DNA of 64,000 bases from Bacteroidales bacterium (GTDB taxonomy: Bacteria > Bacteroidota > Bacteroidia > Bacteroidales > Marinilabiliaceae), in NCBI GenBank assembly GCA_017417385.1, contig JAFPZF010000007.1, positions 62,001-126,000 of the forward strand, in the 5' to 3' direction. The translations under genes were made by a program, and so were the position numbers. Positions 45,405 to 54,003 of the stretch are shown here, in pieces. Each line of letters begins with the position of its first letter. The first letter of the stretch is position 1. The notes under the pieces were generated by a model, which saw only the letters and a list, made by a program, of their open reading frames with translations, was not told the DNA's origin and searched no databases.

Positions 45405-45805
45405 TATCTCACACGACGAAGGTAAGAGTCCGATATGCGGACACGGACAAGATGGGCGTAGTATATTACTCCAACTACGCCGTATACTATGAGGTAGCGA
45501 GGACAGAGATGTTCAGGGAGCTCGGGTTCCCATACAGCGAGATGGAGAAAGCCGGGATAGCGTTACCAGTGAAGGAGTTGAGCTGCAAGTATCATAAATC
45601 GGCGCGATATGACGAGCTGCTGAGTGTCGAGGCGAGGATAGAGACCATGCCGACGGCGAAAGTCGTGTTCAACTACGAGATCAAGAACGAGGCTGGCGAG
45701 CTATTGAACGAAGGCAGCACGACACTCGTCTTCGTCAACATCGAGACGGGTCGTCCGACGAGGGTGCCGAAGGTATTAGCTGCCGCCATGGAGAAGTATT
45801 TCTAG
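45401..45805 (+). CDS. Hotdog-fold acyl-CoA thioesterase (YbgC-like)
   Basis: A 134-residue 4HBT hotdog enzyme. The catalytic region RYADTDKMGVVYYSNYAVYYEVARTE contains the conserved Asp. The open frame extends to 45248 inside the flavodiiron gene, but the ATG at 45401 overlaps that gene's stop and gives the usual length. It is likely to hydrolyse short-chain acyl-CoA and is often near envelope genes. The stop codon (45803-45805) is shared with the terminal inverted repeat of a MITE-like element. Confidence 0.9.
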   Translation: MISHTTKVRVRYADTDKMGVVYYSNYAVYYEVARTEMFRELGFPYSEMEKAGIALPVKELSCKYHKSARYDELLSVEARIETMPTAKVVFNYEIKNEAGELLNEGSTTLVFVNIETGRPTRVPKVLAAAMEKYF

Positions 45806-46066
45806 GGACCTTCTATAAATTGTTTTTTCTGCGTTGGCGTTGCCTTCATTCCTCACGCTCGGCAATTTGTGCAAGCACATTGCTCTCGCTTAATCGGAAT
45901 GTTGCATTCAACTTTGAAATCCTCATGTACTTCAGTACACTCCGGTATTCAAAGTCTCATGCGCCTTGGCTTCGCCTCTTGTGCTCTCGCTCGGCAAATT
46001 GCAAGCAAGCTTGCTTTGCACTCGCTTAATCGCACAAGTGAAAAACCTAATTTCTAGAACTTCCCT
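45804..46066. mobile_element. MITE-like element, copy 1 (block order A-B-C-D)
   Basis: A 263-base non-coding unit bounded by imperfect terminal inverted repeats, AGGGACCTTCTATAAATT and TTCTAGAACTTCCCT (inverse AGGGAAGTTCTAGAA). Its internal blocks are B (45844-45903), C (about 45907-45967) and D (45968-46060). Block C is a long imperfect hairpin (AACTTTGAA...TTCAAAGT), and D contains a near-palindrome around GCAAGCAAGCTTGCTTTGC. No transposase is encoded. The left end overlaps the thioesterase stop codon. Confidence 0.8.
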
Positions 46067-46110
46067 ATAATGTTTTGGTAAAAAAGATTTAATAATTCGG
46101 ATAGTAGCAT

Positions 46111-46118
46111 TAACTTTG
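46111..46118 (+). promoter_or_regulatory. -7 element between the two MITE copies
   Basis: A perfect TAACTTTG at 46111-46118 in the only unique DNA between the copies. No clear TTTG lies at the usual -33 distance. It could start a gmd transcript whose leader contains the whole second copy. Confidence 0.5.
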
Positions 46119-46161
46119 CGGGTTGAAAGGGTCCTGACAGACTAAGCCCAGGACGACAGGA

Positions 46162-46423
46162 AGGAAACTTCTATAAGTTGCTTTTTCTGCGCTACACTCA
46201 ACTTTGAAATCCTCATGTACATCAGTACACTCCGGTGTTCAAAGTCTCATGCGCCTTGACTTTGTCTTCATTCCTCACGCTCGGCAATTTGTGCAAGCAC
46301 ATTGCTCTCGCTTAATCGGAATGTTGGCTTCGCCTCTTGTGCTCTCGCTCGGCAAATTGCAAGCAAGCTTGCTTTGCACTCGCTTAATCGCACAAGTGAA
46401 AAACAAATTTATAGAACTTCCCT
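46162..46423. mobile_element. MITE-like element, copy 2 (block order A-C-B-D)
   Basis: A 262-base copy with the same ends (AGGAAACTTCTATAAGTT and AAATTTATAGAACTTCCCT). The internal blocks are in a different order: C (about 46197-46257) now precedes B (46266-46325), followed by D from 46326. Sequence within blocks is nearly identical to copy 1. It ends 28 bases before the gmd start codon, so it probably lies in the gmd leader RNA. Confidence 0.8.
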
Positions 46424-46451
46424 AAAAGAAAATAACAAAAAGAACAGACAT

Positions 46452-47570
46452 ATGAGCAACAAGGTAGCATTCATTACAGGAATAACGGGCCAGGACGGTG
46501 CGTATCTTGCAGAGTTTCTGCTTAAGAAGGGGTATGTAGTCCATGGACTGAAGCGTAGGACGAGCCTATTCAACACAGACAGGATAGACCACTTGTATCA
46601 GGATCCACATTCAGAGGACAGGAGGTTCTTCCTCCACTATGGAGACTTGACGGACTCGACCAACCTGATACGTCTTGTTCAGGACATACAGCCGGACGAG
46701 ATATACAACCTTGCTGCGATGAGCCATGTCGGAGTGTCGTTTGACACCCCAGAGTACACGGCAAATGCCGATGGCATCGGTGTATTGAGGATACTGGAGG
46801 CTATACGCTTGCTGGGGCTGACAGAGAAGACACGATTCTATCAGGCGTCGACGAGTGAGCTCTTCGGCAAGGTGCAGGAGATACCACAGAAGGAGACCAC
46901 TCCATTCTACCCGAGGTCGCCGTATGCAGTTGCCAAGTTGTATGGATACTGGATAACAGTCAATTACAGGGAGGCGTACAAGATGTTCGCATGCAACGGC
47001 ATACTGTTCAACCACGAGAGCCCGATAAGGGGCGAGACGTTCGTCACTCGAAAGATCACGAGAGCGGTAGCGAGGATAGGACTTGGACTTCAGGACAAGC
47101 TATATCTCGGCAACCTGTCGGCTAAGCGAGACTGGGGGCATGCTAAGGACTATGTCCAGGCGATGTGGCACATCTTGCAGCAGGACCAGCCGGAGGACTT
47201 CGTCATAGCAACAGGCATCACGACCGAGGTCAGGGAGTTCGTCAAGAGGGCATTCGCATACATCGGAGTAACGTTGAGGTTTGAGGGAACCGGCGTTGAT
47301 GAGAAGGGTATCGTCGAGAGCTGCTCGAACCCAGAGTTCCAGTTGGAGAAGGGACGAGTCGTCGTAGAGGTAGACCCGAGGTACTTCCGTCCGACAGAGG
47401 TAGAGCTGCTGATCGGTGACCCGGCGAAGGCAAACAAGAAGTTGAACTGGAAGCCGACATACGACCTGCAGGGCCTGATAGAGGACATGATGCAGAGCGA
47501 CATCAAGGTGATGAAGAAAGAGAAGTATCTGAAAGATGGTGGTTATCAGACGATGAACTACTACGAATAG
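46452..47570 (+). CDS. gmd: GDP-mannose 4,6-dehydratase
   Basis: First step of GDP-L-fucose synthesis: GDP-mannose to GDP-4-keto-6-deoxymannose. The 372-residue extended SDR has the NADP site [12 protein letters not shown] near residue 9, [19 protein letters not shown], the catalytic YAVAKLYGY (Tyr/Lys), and [16 protein letters not shown]. Earlier in-frame codons fall in the MITE, so the ATG at 46452 was used. It is followed 15 bases later by fcl, the next enzyme. The product supports fucosylated surface glycans, as in Bacteroides. Confidence 0.96.
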   Translation: MSNKVAFITGITGQDGAYLAEFLLKKGYVVHGLKRRTSLFNTDRIDHLYQDPHSEDRRFFLHYGDLTDSTNLIRLVQDIQPDEIYNLAAMSHVGVSFDTPEYTANADGIGVLRILEAIRLLGLTEKTRFYQASTSELFGKVQEIPQKETTPFYPRSPYAVAKLYGYWITVNYREAYKMFACNGILFNHESPIRGETFVTRKITRAVARIGLGLQDKLYLGNLSAKRDWGHAKDYVQAMWHILQQDQPEDFVIATGITTEVREFVKRAFAYIGVTLRFEGTGVDEKGIVESCSNPEFQLEKGRVVVEVDPRYFRPTEVELLIGDPAKANKKLNWKPTYDLQGLIEDMMQSDIKVMKKEKYLKDGGYQTMNYYE

Positions 47571-47585
47571 GAGGCTTAAGAAGAG

Positions 47586-48689
47586 ATGGAAAAGCAGAGC
47601 AAGATATACGTAGCGGGGCATCGCGGGCTCGTAGGGTCGGCGATAGTTCGCAACCTACGGAGCAAGGGATATACGAACATCATCGGCAGGACCCACAAGG
47701 AGCTTGACCTGACGGACCAGGCGGCAGTCAGAAAGTTCTTTGAGGAGGAGAGGCCGGAGTACGTCTTCCTTGCGGCGGCACACGTAGGCGGCATCATGGC
47801 TAACTCGATATACAGGGCGGACTTCATCTTGATAAACCTCCAGATCCAGAACAACGTGATAGCAGCGTCGAAGGAGACGGGAGTAAAGAAGCTGATGTTC
47901 CTTGGATCATCGTGCATCTATCCGAGGATGGCGCCACAGCCGATCAAGGAGGAGGCGTTGTTGACGGACGAGCTCGAGTACACCAATGAGCCATACGCGT
48001 TAGCGAAGATAGCCGGCATAAGGTTGTGCGAGTCGATGAACCTGCAGTATGGGACGAACTACATAGCAGTGATGCCTACCAATCTGTATGGTCCGGCGGA
48101 CAACTATGACCTCGTACGCAGCCACGTGCTACCGGCGATGATCAGAAAGATGCACCTCGGTCATGCGCTTGAAGAAGGCAAGTGGGACGTCATACGCAAA
48201 GATCTGAACATCAGGCCAGTCGGAGAAGTCAACGGAGAGTCGAGCGAGGCAGAGATAAAGGCATTGCTCGAGAAATACGGACTGAAGCAGGCGGCAGACG
48301 GGAGCGTAGTTCTCAACTTGTGGGGCTCTGGCAAGCCACTGAGGGAGTTCCTACACTCGGACGACATGGCGGATGCCTGCGTATACCTGATGGAGAAGGT
48401 AGACTTCAAGGACATAGTTGACGCAAGGGGGCAGAAAGAGGTCCGCAACACCCATATCAACATAGGTAGTGGGACGGAGCTCACGATAGCAGACCTGGCG
48501 GGCATAGTCAAGGAGACCGTCGGATTCAGAGGGAAGATAGAGTGGGACGCGACAAAGCCAGACGGCACGCCGAGGAAGCTGATGGACGTCAGCAGACTGG
48601 CAAACCTCGGGTGGAGATACAGAATCACATTGCCGGAGGGCATAGCGGGAGTCTACAAAGACTACGTCGCGCAGCAGGCGGGCAAATAG
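47586..48689 (+). CDS. fcl: GDP-L-fucose synthase
   Basis: Epimerises and reduces the Gmd product to GDP-L-fucose. The 367-residue SDR has [12 protein letters not shown] near residue 12, [19 protein letters not shown], the catalytic [10 protein letters not shown] (Tyr/Lys), and the family-specific insert before [19 protein letters not shown]. It is slightly longer than the E. coli protein, as usual for Bacteroidales. gmd and fcl form a two-gene operon. Confidence 0.95.
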   Translation: MEKQSKIYVAGHRGLVGSAIVRNLRSKGYTNIIGRTHKELDLTDQAAVRKFFEEERPEYVFLAAAHVGGIMANSIYRADFILINLQIQNNVIAASKETGVKKLMFLGSSCIYPRMAPQPIKEEALLTDELEYTNEPYALAKIAGIRLCESMNLQYGTNYIAVMPTNLYGPADNYDLVRSHVLPAMIRKMHLGHALEEGKWDVIRKDLNIRPVGEVNGESSEAEIKALLEKYGLKQAADGSVVLNLWGSGKPLREFLHSDDMADACVYLMEKVDFKDIVDARGQKEVRNTHINIGSGTELTIADLAGIVKETVGFRGKIEWDATKPDGTPRKLMDVSRLANLGWRYRITLPEGIAGVYKDYVAQQAGK

Positions 48690-48942
48690 AAGCCGCCAAA
48701 GCTGAAAGGGAAGAAGGGGAAGAAGAGGAAGATATAAGAAAAGAGGGAGAAGGAGAGAAGGAAGAAGGGAGAACGTTACGAGAAAGAATCATAACTGAGA
48801 CTGAAAGATAGACACCGAGAGAGGCAAGGGCAGTGATGCCCTTGTCGACTCGAGGGTCAAGCTATGAGAAGCTGAAAAAGAATCGAGAAGGACAAAAAAG
48901 GTGTTCTGAATCGAAAGAAATCACAAAATCAAATAGTGCAAT
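48690..48942. other. Intergenic region after fcl
   Basis: It is G/A-rich at first (48700-48790), then carries a short perfect hairpin CAAGGGCA-GTGA-TGCCCTTG at 48825-48844 without a T-run. No gene is visible. Confidence 0.4.
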
Positions 48943-50733
48943 ATGAGGATCAGTCACAAATTATTGCTAGTAATCTTGCCCACAGTGACGGTAGCGATGG
49001 GCGTGATGGGGGCCCTGAATTACCATAGGGCGATTAAAGGGCAGCGTAGCCAGGCGGAGCTATTCCAGGCTGAACTGTCTGAGAAGACAGTTGGAGAAGT
49101 ATCGACGAGCATGGTCAACATAGCACGTGAGTTGCAGTGGATAGCAGAACAGCCTGTCGTAGGCACGCTGGACTGGGATCAGATGTCCGACTACATGGCG
49201 AAGCGATTCGAGCAGAGTCGGGACAACTTCTCGCTACTAATGCTCATCAAAACAGACGGCACATATTACGTAGCCGGGAAGGGCGAGATAAAAGGAGCGA
49301 ACCTATCGGAGCGCGAGTACTTCCACGAGATCATGTACAACGATGCAGAGTCGGCGATGAGTGACCCAAGCATATCGAAGTCGACAGGCATCATGAAATA
49401 CACAGTAGCCGTTCCGGTCAAGGATGCGAATGGCCTTCCGGTAGCATGTCTTGCAGCAAATGTAAGCCTTGAGAGATTCTCACGAATAGTAGCGGGACAG
49501 GAGAGTGGCGAGGACCGATTCGTCTGGGCGCTGGACAAGCAAGGCACAGTCATAGGGAGTTCGGACCACAACCTACTGATGAAATACAACATGAGCGAGA
49601 ATGCCGACCGCTGTCAGGGCATGAAAGAGATAGTGGATGGCGTCTTAAAAGGCGAGACAGTCAAAGGCTACATGACGCTCGAGGACGGGAAGTCGTACTT
49701 AACAATGTGTTGTCCGATAAGTGGGACCCCAGGATGGTCGCTGCTCAGTGCAGTATCGGACGACAGCCTAAAGGAGGCAGCGAACAAGGCGTTGGTGCAG
49801 ACAATAGTAGTCGTGCTGGTCATGATAGTGATAATAGCATTGCTGACACACATATACATGAGACGTTGGCTGACGCATCCGTTGGAGGACCTACAGGAAG
49901 TGATAGACAGCATAGCAGACGGCAAGCTAGACTCGAAGATAGCGCACTACAAGAGCAGGGAGCTGACAGACATAGCCAACACGATGCAGAAGATGTGTGG
50001 GCGACTCTCAGACATAGTAAACGAGATACGGAAGGGTGCTGAGATACTGACGCAGAGCAGTCAGCAGGTGAGCGCACTATCGGACAACCTATCGGAGGGA
50101 GCGACACAGCAGACAGTAAACATCGAGCGGTTGTCGAATTGCATGACGCAGATGTCGGAATACGTCTCGGACAATGCAGTAAACACAAGGAAGGCGAACG
50201 ATGCCTTTGCGGCGAGCTATGCGAACTTCTGCGAGCTATCGGAGAGCCTGACGCCACTCTTCGAGAACAACAAGGAGATAGCGAAGCAGATACTCAAGAT
50301 AAACGAGATAGCGCGACAGACCAACATATTGTCGCTCAATGCGTCGGTAGAGGCAGCGAGGGCAGGCAAAGCAGGCATAAGTTTCTCGATAGTGGCGAGG
50401 GAGGTACAGAAGTTGGCACAGGTGAGCCATGATGCAGCGGAGCAGATATCGCAGCTCACAGCGGAGGGAGACCGCATCAACAACACGGCAATAGGGAAGA
50501 TAGACCAGTCGAAGCCAGTCATGGACTCGACGCACAGCGTGATAGAGAAGATCGTCAACGTAAGTGCGGAGCAGAGCGTCAGTTCGGACACGATGAGCGA
50601 CTCGCTCGGTCAGATTAGCGGATTTCTCCATCACAATGCGATAGATGCGAAAGTATTGGCGGAGAATGCGTCGACGCTTGACAGTCAGGCGAAGAAACTG
50701 ATGCAGACAGTAGCGTTCTTCGTATCGAATTAG
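48943..50733 (+). CDS. Methyl-accepting chemotaxis-like receptor with extracytoplasmic sensor
   Basis: A 596-residue receptor with a membrane helix at 6-25, an extracytoplasmic dCACHE-like sensor domain (about 30-270; [47 protein letters not shown]), and a second helix at 280-302. A HAMP region follows (to about 355), then a long coiled-coil MCP signalling domain whose hairpin tip reads [23 protein letters not shown], close to the canonical sequence except [11 protein letters not shown]. The methylation-site region and length are ordinary. No che or flagellar genes are in view. It ends in a strong terminator and is monocistronic. Confidence 0.9.
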   Translation: MRISHKLLLVILPTVTVAMGVMGALNYHRAIKGQRSQAELFQAELSEKTVGEVSTSMVNIARELQWIAEQPVVGTLDWDQMSDYMAKRFEQSRDNFSLLMLIKTDGTYYVAGKGEIKGANLSEREYFHEIMYNDAESAMSDPSISKSTGIMKYTVAVPVKDANGLPVACLAANVSLERFSRIVAGQESGEDRFVWALDKQGTVIGSSDHNLLMKYNMSENADRCQGMKEIVDGVLKGETVKGYMTLEDGKSYLTMCCPISGTPGWSLLSAVSDDSLKEAANKALVQTIVVVLVMIVIIALLTHIYMRRWLTHPLEDLQEVIDSIADGKLDSKIAHYKSRELTDIANTMQKMCGRLSDIVNEIRKGAEILTQSSQQVSALSDNLSEGATQQTVNIERLSNCMTQMSEYVSDNAVNTRKANDAFAASYANFCELSESLTPLFENNKEIAKQILKINEIARQTNILSLNASVEAARAGKAGISFSIVAREVQKLAQVSHDAAEQISQLTAEGDRINNTAIGKIDQSKPVMDSTHSVIEKIVNVSAEQSVSSDTMSDSLGQISGFLHHNAIDAKVLAENASTLDSQAKKLMQTVAFFVSN

Positions 50734-50761
50734 GAAGAGCGTACGGGACAGAATCATAGAT

Positions 50762-50807
50762 AAACGGTCTTAAAACACCAATTGAGAGGTGTTTTAAGAC
50801 CGTTTTT
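50762..50807 (+). terminator. Strong terminator of the receptor gene
   Basis: An 18-base perfect stem AAACGGTCTTAAAACACC / GGTGTTTTAAGACCGTTT with an 8-base loop, extended by TTT. The rest of the gap to the tRNA-Leu promoter is G/A-rich on the + strand and holds no gene. Confidence 0.9.
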
Positions 50808-51006
50808 GAATAGAGGAGCAAAAGAGAGAGACAAGAATGAGAGGAAAAGGGAGGAGGTGCAAAAAGAGCAGGCACACAGACGCAATCAAATAGCAATCAG
50901 GCGATTGGGATGGACGGAAGAGGAAAAAAACGTAGAGGACAGAGGAGGATGAGGGGAAAAAAGAGAAAGAAATTCAGGTAGAGCAGAAAAAAAGTAGGTA
51001 TATGTA

Positions 51007-51036
51007 TTGCAGATAAGAAAATAATATCTAATTTTG
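51007..51036 (+). promoter_or_regulatory. tRNA-Leu promoter
   Basis: TTGC at 51007 and TAATTTTG at 51029-51036 are 18 bases apart, 26 bases before the tRNA. Confidence 0.7.
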
Positions 51037-51062
51037 CAGTGCGTTTACGAGACGAGACACTT

Positions 51063-51146
51063 GCCCAAGTGGCGGAATTGGTAGACGCGCTAGTTTCAGG
51101 GACTAGTTGCAGCAATGTAGTGCAGGTTCGAGTCCTGTCTTGGGCA
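51063..51146 (+). tRNA. tRNA-Leu (anticodon CAG)
   Basis: A class II tRNA. The acceptor stem GCCCAAG/CTTGGGC, anticodon stem CTAGT/ACTAG with loop TTCAGGG (CAG), a long variable arm (TTGCAGCAATGTAGTG) and the T-loop TTCGAGT are all present. CCA is not encoded. Confidence 0.95.
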
Positions 51147-51148
51147 CG

Positions 51149-51180
51149 AGGAGAGAAGCGAGAGTTTCTCTCCTATTTTT
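51149..51180 (+). terminator. Terminator of tRNA-Leu
   Basis: AGGAGAGAA pairs with TTCTCTCCT around an 8-base loop and is followed by ATTTTT. The stretch to the fabG gene also holds a TACCCTACCCCA copy at 51222 and no gene. Confidence 0.85.
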
Positions 51181-51377
51181 GTGTGTTGTGGAGAAGAGAA
51201 AGGAGCGTTGACACATTTAACTACCCTACCCCATTAAGAGTTGACAGATCGAAAAAAGGTGACGACTCACGTCGCCACCTTATCCTAACCTAACCCGTAT
51301 TGGGAGTAGAACTCCCTAATAACAATACAATTTTAGAGTAAATTTTTGTTATTTGCAAGAGCAAATAAGGCAAAAGT

Positions 51378-52124
51378 TTACATGTTCATACCGCCGTCGA
51401 CCTGGATAACCTGGCCAGTGACGTAGCTAGACATATCAGAAGCGAGGAAGAGAGCGACGTCAGCGATATCCTCTGGGGTGCCGCCACGGTGGAGCGGAAT
51501 CTTCTCGTACCAACCCTTCTTGACCTCCTCAGAGAGCTGGTCGGTCATAGCGGTGATGATAAAGCCCGGGGCGATAGCGTTGGCACGGATGCCGCGCTTA
51601 CCCATCTCCTGAGCGATAGACTTAGCGAGACCGATCATACCAGCCTTAGAAGCCGAGTAGTTGCACTGACCGGCGTTGCCATGGACACCGACGACGGAGC
51701 TCATGTTGATGATGCTACCCTTACGCTGCTTGCTCATAACCGGGATGACAGCGTGGATAAAGTTGAAAGCAGACTTGAGGTTGACAGTCAGAACGGCGTC
51801 CCACTGCTGCTCAGTCATACGCATCATAAGGCCGTCCTTAGTGATACCAGCGTTGTTGACAAGGACGTCGATGCTGCCGAAGTCAGCTACGATCTGCTCG
51901 ACGACGGAGTGTGTCTGTTCGAAGTCGGCGGCGTTGCTAGCGTAACCCTTGACCTTGACGCCGAGCGCCTCGATTTCCTTCTGCGTCTCGAGAGCGGCGT
52001 CGTTGATAACGAGGTCGGTGAAGGCGATGTTAGCGCCCTCGCTAGCGAAGCGGAGAGCGAGAGCCTTGCCGATTCCGCGGGCAGCACCCGTGACAAGTGC
52101 CGTTTTTCCATCCAATAAACCCAT
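51378..52124 (-). CDS. fabG: 3-oxoacyl-ACP reductase (FabG)
   Basis: Reduces beta-ketoacyl-ACP with NADPH in fatty acid elongation. The 248-residue SDR has GAARGIGKAL near residue 14, NNAGITKDG near residue 89, the catalytic Ser in NMSSVVGVHGN and YSASKAG (Tyr/Lys), and PGFI. It is a single gene here, not with the rest of fab. A C-rich motif copy (51222) lies about 145 bases downstream of its stop. Confidence 0.93.
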   Translation of the reverse strand: MGLLDGKTALVTGAARGIGKALALRFASEGANIAFTDLVINDAALETQKEIEALGVKVKGYASNAADFEQTHSVVEQIVADFGSIDVLVNNAGITKDGLMMRMTEQQWDAVLTVNLKSAFNFIHAVIPVMSKQRKGSIINMSSVVGVHGNAGQCNYSASKAGMIGLAKSIAQEMGKRGIRANAIAPGFIITAMTDQLSEEVKKGWYEKIPLHRGGTPEDIADVALFLASDMSSYVTGQVIQVDGGMNM

Positions 52125-52223
52125 ATTTCTATCTATTTTTAAGTTAGAATTTCAATTTTCAAGTGCAAAAATAGCAAATAGTCGTATATTTGCGGTCTTA
52201 GAAACGGAACAAATCATCGATAA

Positions 52224-53435
52224 ATGGCAACAGAGGTCAGTAAAAGTGACAAAAACAGTCCTGAGAGCACATCGAAAGAGGTGCTAGACGGGGTTGTCGG
52301 GTACGATTTCTCAGACATTCGTCCGTTCCATGACGAGGAGGTGAGAGGTGTGATAGAGGAGTTGTGCAAGGTTCCCTATTTCTTAGGGTTACTAAACAAG
52401 ATATTCCCATCGGTGCCACGCGAGCAGATAGTGGCGAAACTGAAGCGAGTCAATACGATAAAAGAGTTCCAGGAGGGGTTCATAATACCATTCCTGACGA
52501 ATCTGGCAGGCACGACGACAGACGGCATAACGGCGAGCGGGACGGAGCACCTTGACCCGGCTGGAGGTTACCTATTCTTATCTAACCACAGGGACATCAT
52601 ATTGGACTCGGCATTCATGAATGTCAAGCTAAACGAGGTAGGACTGACGACGACAGAGATAGCGATAGGCGACAATCTCTTGATATACGACTGGATAACC
52701 GACCTAGTGAAGCTGAACAAGTCGTTCGTCGTCAAGAGGGGACTACCGGGACGTCAGCAGATGGTGGCGTCTGAGAACCTATCGGCATACATAAGGGACA
52801 GCATCGTTAACAGGCACCAGAACATCTGGCTGGCGCAGAGAGAGGGGCGAGCGAAGGATGGAGACGACAGGACTCAGACGAGCGTCCTAAAGATGCTTAA
52901 CTTGACGGGCAGTGGGAGCACGATAGACAAGTTCAGGGATCTCAACATAGTCCCGGTGTCGATAACGTATGAGTATGACCCGTGTGACTACCTTAAGGCG
53001 TATCAGTATCAGCTAAAGAGGGACAATGCGGACTACCACAAGAGCAAGAGCGAGGACCTGATGCACATGTCGACGGGGCTATACGGGCGCAAGGGACATG
53101 TACACTTTGCATTTGGAGAGCCGATCAATCCGATGCTGGGACAGATAGCGGAGTTGAATCGCAATGCGCAGATAACGCTCATCTCGGAGATGATAGACCG
53201 CCAGATACACTTGAACTACGTATTGTGGCCATGCAACTACATAGCATACGACGAGTTCCTGAACACGAACAAGTATGCGGACAGGTATGAAGAGAGCCAG
53301 AAGGCGGAGTTCAACGAGTACATAGACGAGCACATCCACAGGCTGGACGGTTGTGACGAAGAGTTTGTCAGGAGGGAGATTCTGAGGGGCTATGCAAACC
53401 CGCTCATCAACCAGGAGAAGGCCATAGAAGGGTAA
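52224..53435 (+). CDS. Acyltransferase, PlsB/1-acyl-glycerol-phosphate type
   Basis: A 403-residue protein of the acyltransferase family (PlsC-like). The active-site block is FLSNHRDIILDSAF, an HRDxxLD variant of the H-x4-D motif, and the later AQREGRAKDG and HVHFAFGEPI blocks match the Bacteroidales group. It should act in phospholipid synthesis. A -7-like TATATTTG lies at 52185-52192, 30 bases before the start. Divergent from fabG. The strong terminator at 53461 ends it. Confidence 0.88.
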   Translation: MATEVSKSDKNSPESTSKEVLDGVVGYDFSDIRPFHDEEVRGVIEELCKVPYFLGLLNKIFPSVPREQIVAKLKRVNTIKEFQEGFIIPFLTNLAGTTTDGITASGTEHLDPAGGYLFLSNHRDIILDSAFMNVKLNEVGLTTTEIAIGDNLLIYDWITDLVKLNKSFVVKRGLPGRQQMVASENLSAYIRDSIVNRHQNIWLAQREGRAKDGDDRTQTSVLKMLNLTGSGSTIDKFRDLNIVPVSITYEYDPCDYLKAYQYQLKRDNADYHKSKSEDLMHMSTGLYGRKGHVHFAFGEPINPMLGQIAELNRNAQITLISEMIDRQIHLNYVLWPCNYIAYDEFLNTNKYADRYEESQKAEFNEYIDEHIHRLDGCDEEFVRREILRGYANPLINQEKAIEG

Positions 53436-53460
53436 GGAGAAGCAAAAGAAAGAGCATATA

Positions 53461-53492
53461 GGCTGTCGGGCGGTTGTCTGACAGCCTTTTTT
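53461..53492 (+). terminator. Terminator of the acyltransferase gene
   Basis: GGCTGTC (53461-53467) pairs with GACAGCC (53480-53486) with 12 bases between, followed by TTTTTT. Confidence 0.85.
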
Positions 53493-53594
53493 AGTACCAA
53501 TATGGAGCAGAGTGAGTGGAGGGAAGCATATAAAGGAGAACGCCCCCCCTACCCTATTAGAAGAGCAAGAAGAGTCGCATAGAGGGAGGAGACT

Positions 53595-53639
53595 TAACAT
53601 AAGAGGGAAGTGCACTAATACAGGGCTAATCCGAGGGGC
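53595..53639. repeat. Intergenic repeat copy, TTAACATAAGAGGG...CTAATACAGGGCTAATCC
   Basis: A third well-preserved copy of the family seen at 22086 and 42247. It lies between the terminator and the tRNA-Gly promoter. Confidence 0.6.
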
Positions 53640-53691
53640 GTAAAAAGAGAAGAGGGAGGAAGAAAAAAATAAAAAAAGTCGGGGAAAGCTA

Positions 53692-53720
53692 TTGTGGGAA
53701 AGAAAAAAGGTGTAATTTTG
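53692..53720 (+). promoter_or_regulatory. tRNA-Gly promoter
   Basis: TTG at 53692 and TAATTTTG at 53713-53720 are 18 bases apart, 18 bases before the tRNA. Confidence 0.7.
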
Positions 53721-53737
53721 CAGTGCGAAAGCGAGAT

Positions 53738-53810
53738 GCGGTAGTAGCTCAGTTGGTAGAGCATTGGCTTCCCAAGCCGAGGGTCGCGGGTTCGAGTCCC
53801 GTCTACCGCT
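53738..53810 (+). tRNA. tRNA-Gly (anticodon CCC)
   Basis: The cloverleaf has acceptor GCGGTAG/CTACCGC, D-arm with AGTTGGTAGA, anticodon loop TTCCCAA (CCC), and T-loop TTCGAGT. CCA is not encoded. No strong hairpin follows; a plain spacer of about 190 bases leads to the methyltransferase gene. Confidence 0.95.
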
Positions 53811-54003
53811 CAAGAAGAAACAAGAAACGAATAGACAACGGAGAGTATTGAAAGAGAAACCAGAGATGCGTGAGGGCGTAAAAGTATAGCTCGGGCATAA
53901 GGTTAGAGAGTTTGAAGTCGAGGGGGGCAAAGAGAGAGTGTGCGAGTCGAAACGAGATGAAGAGAAAGAAAGAATTCCACAAGAACATAATTAACAGATT
54001 GCA

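Noticed and set aside
48825-48844. Perfect 8-base hairpin after fcl as a terminator
   Set aside because: It has no T-run and lies 136 bases from the stop, so it is recorded only as a structure in the gap.
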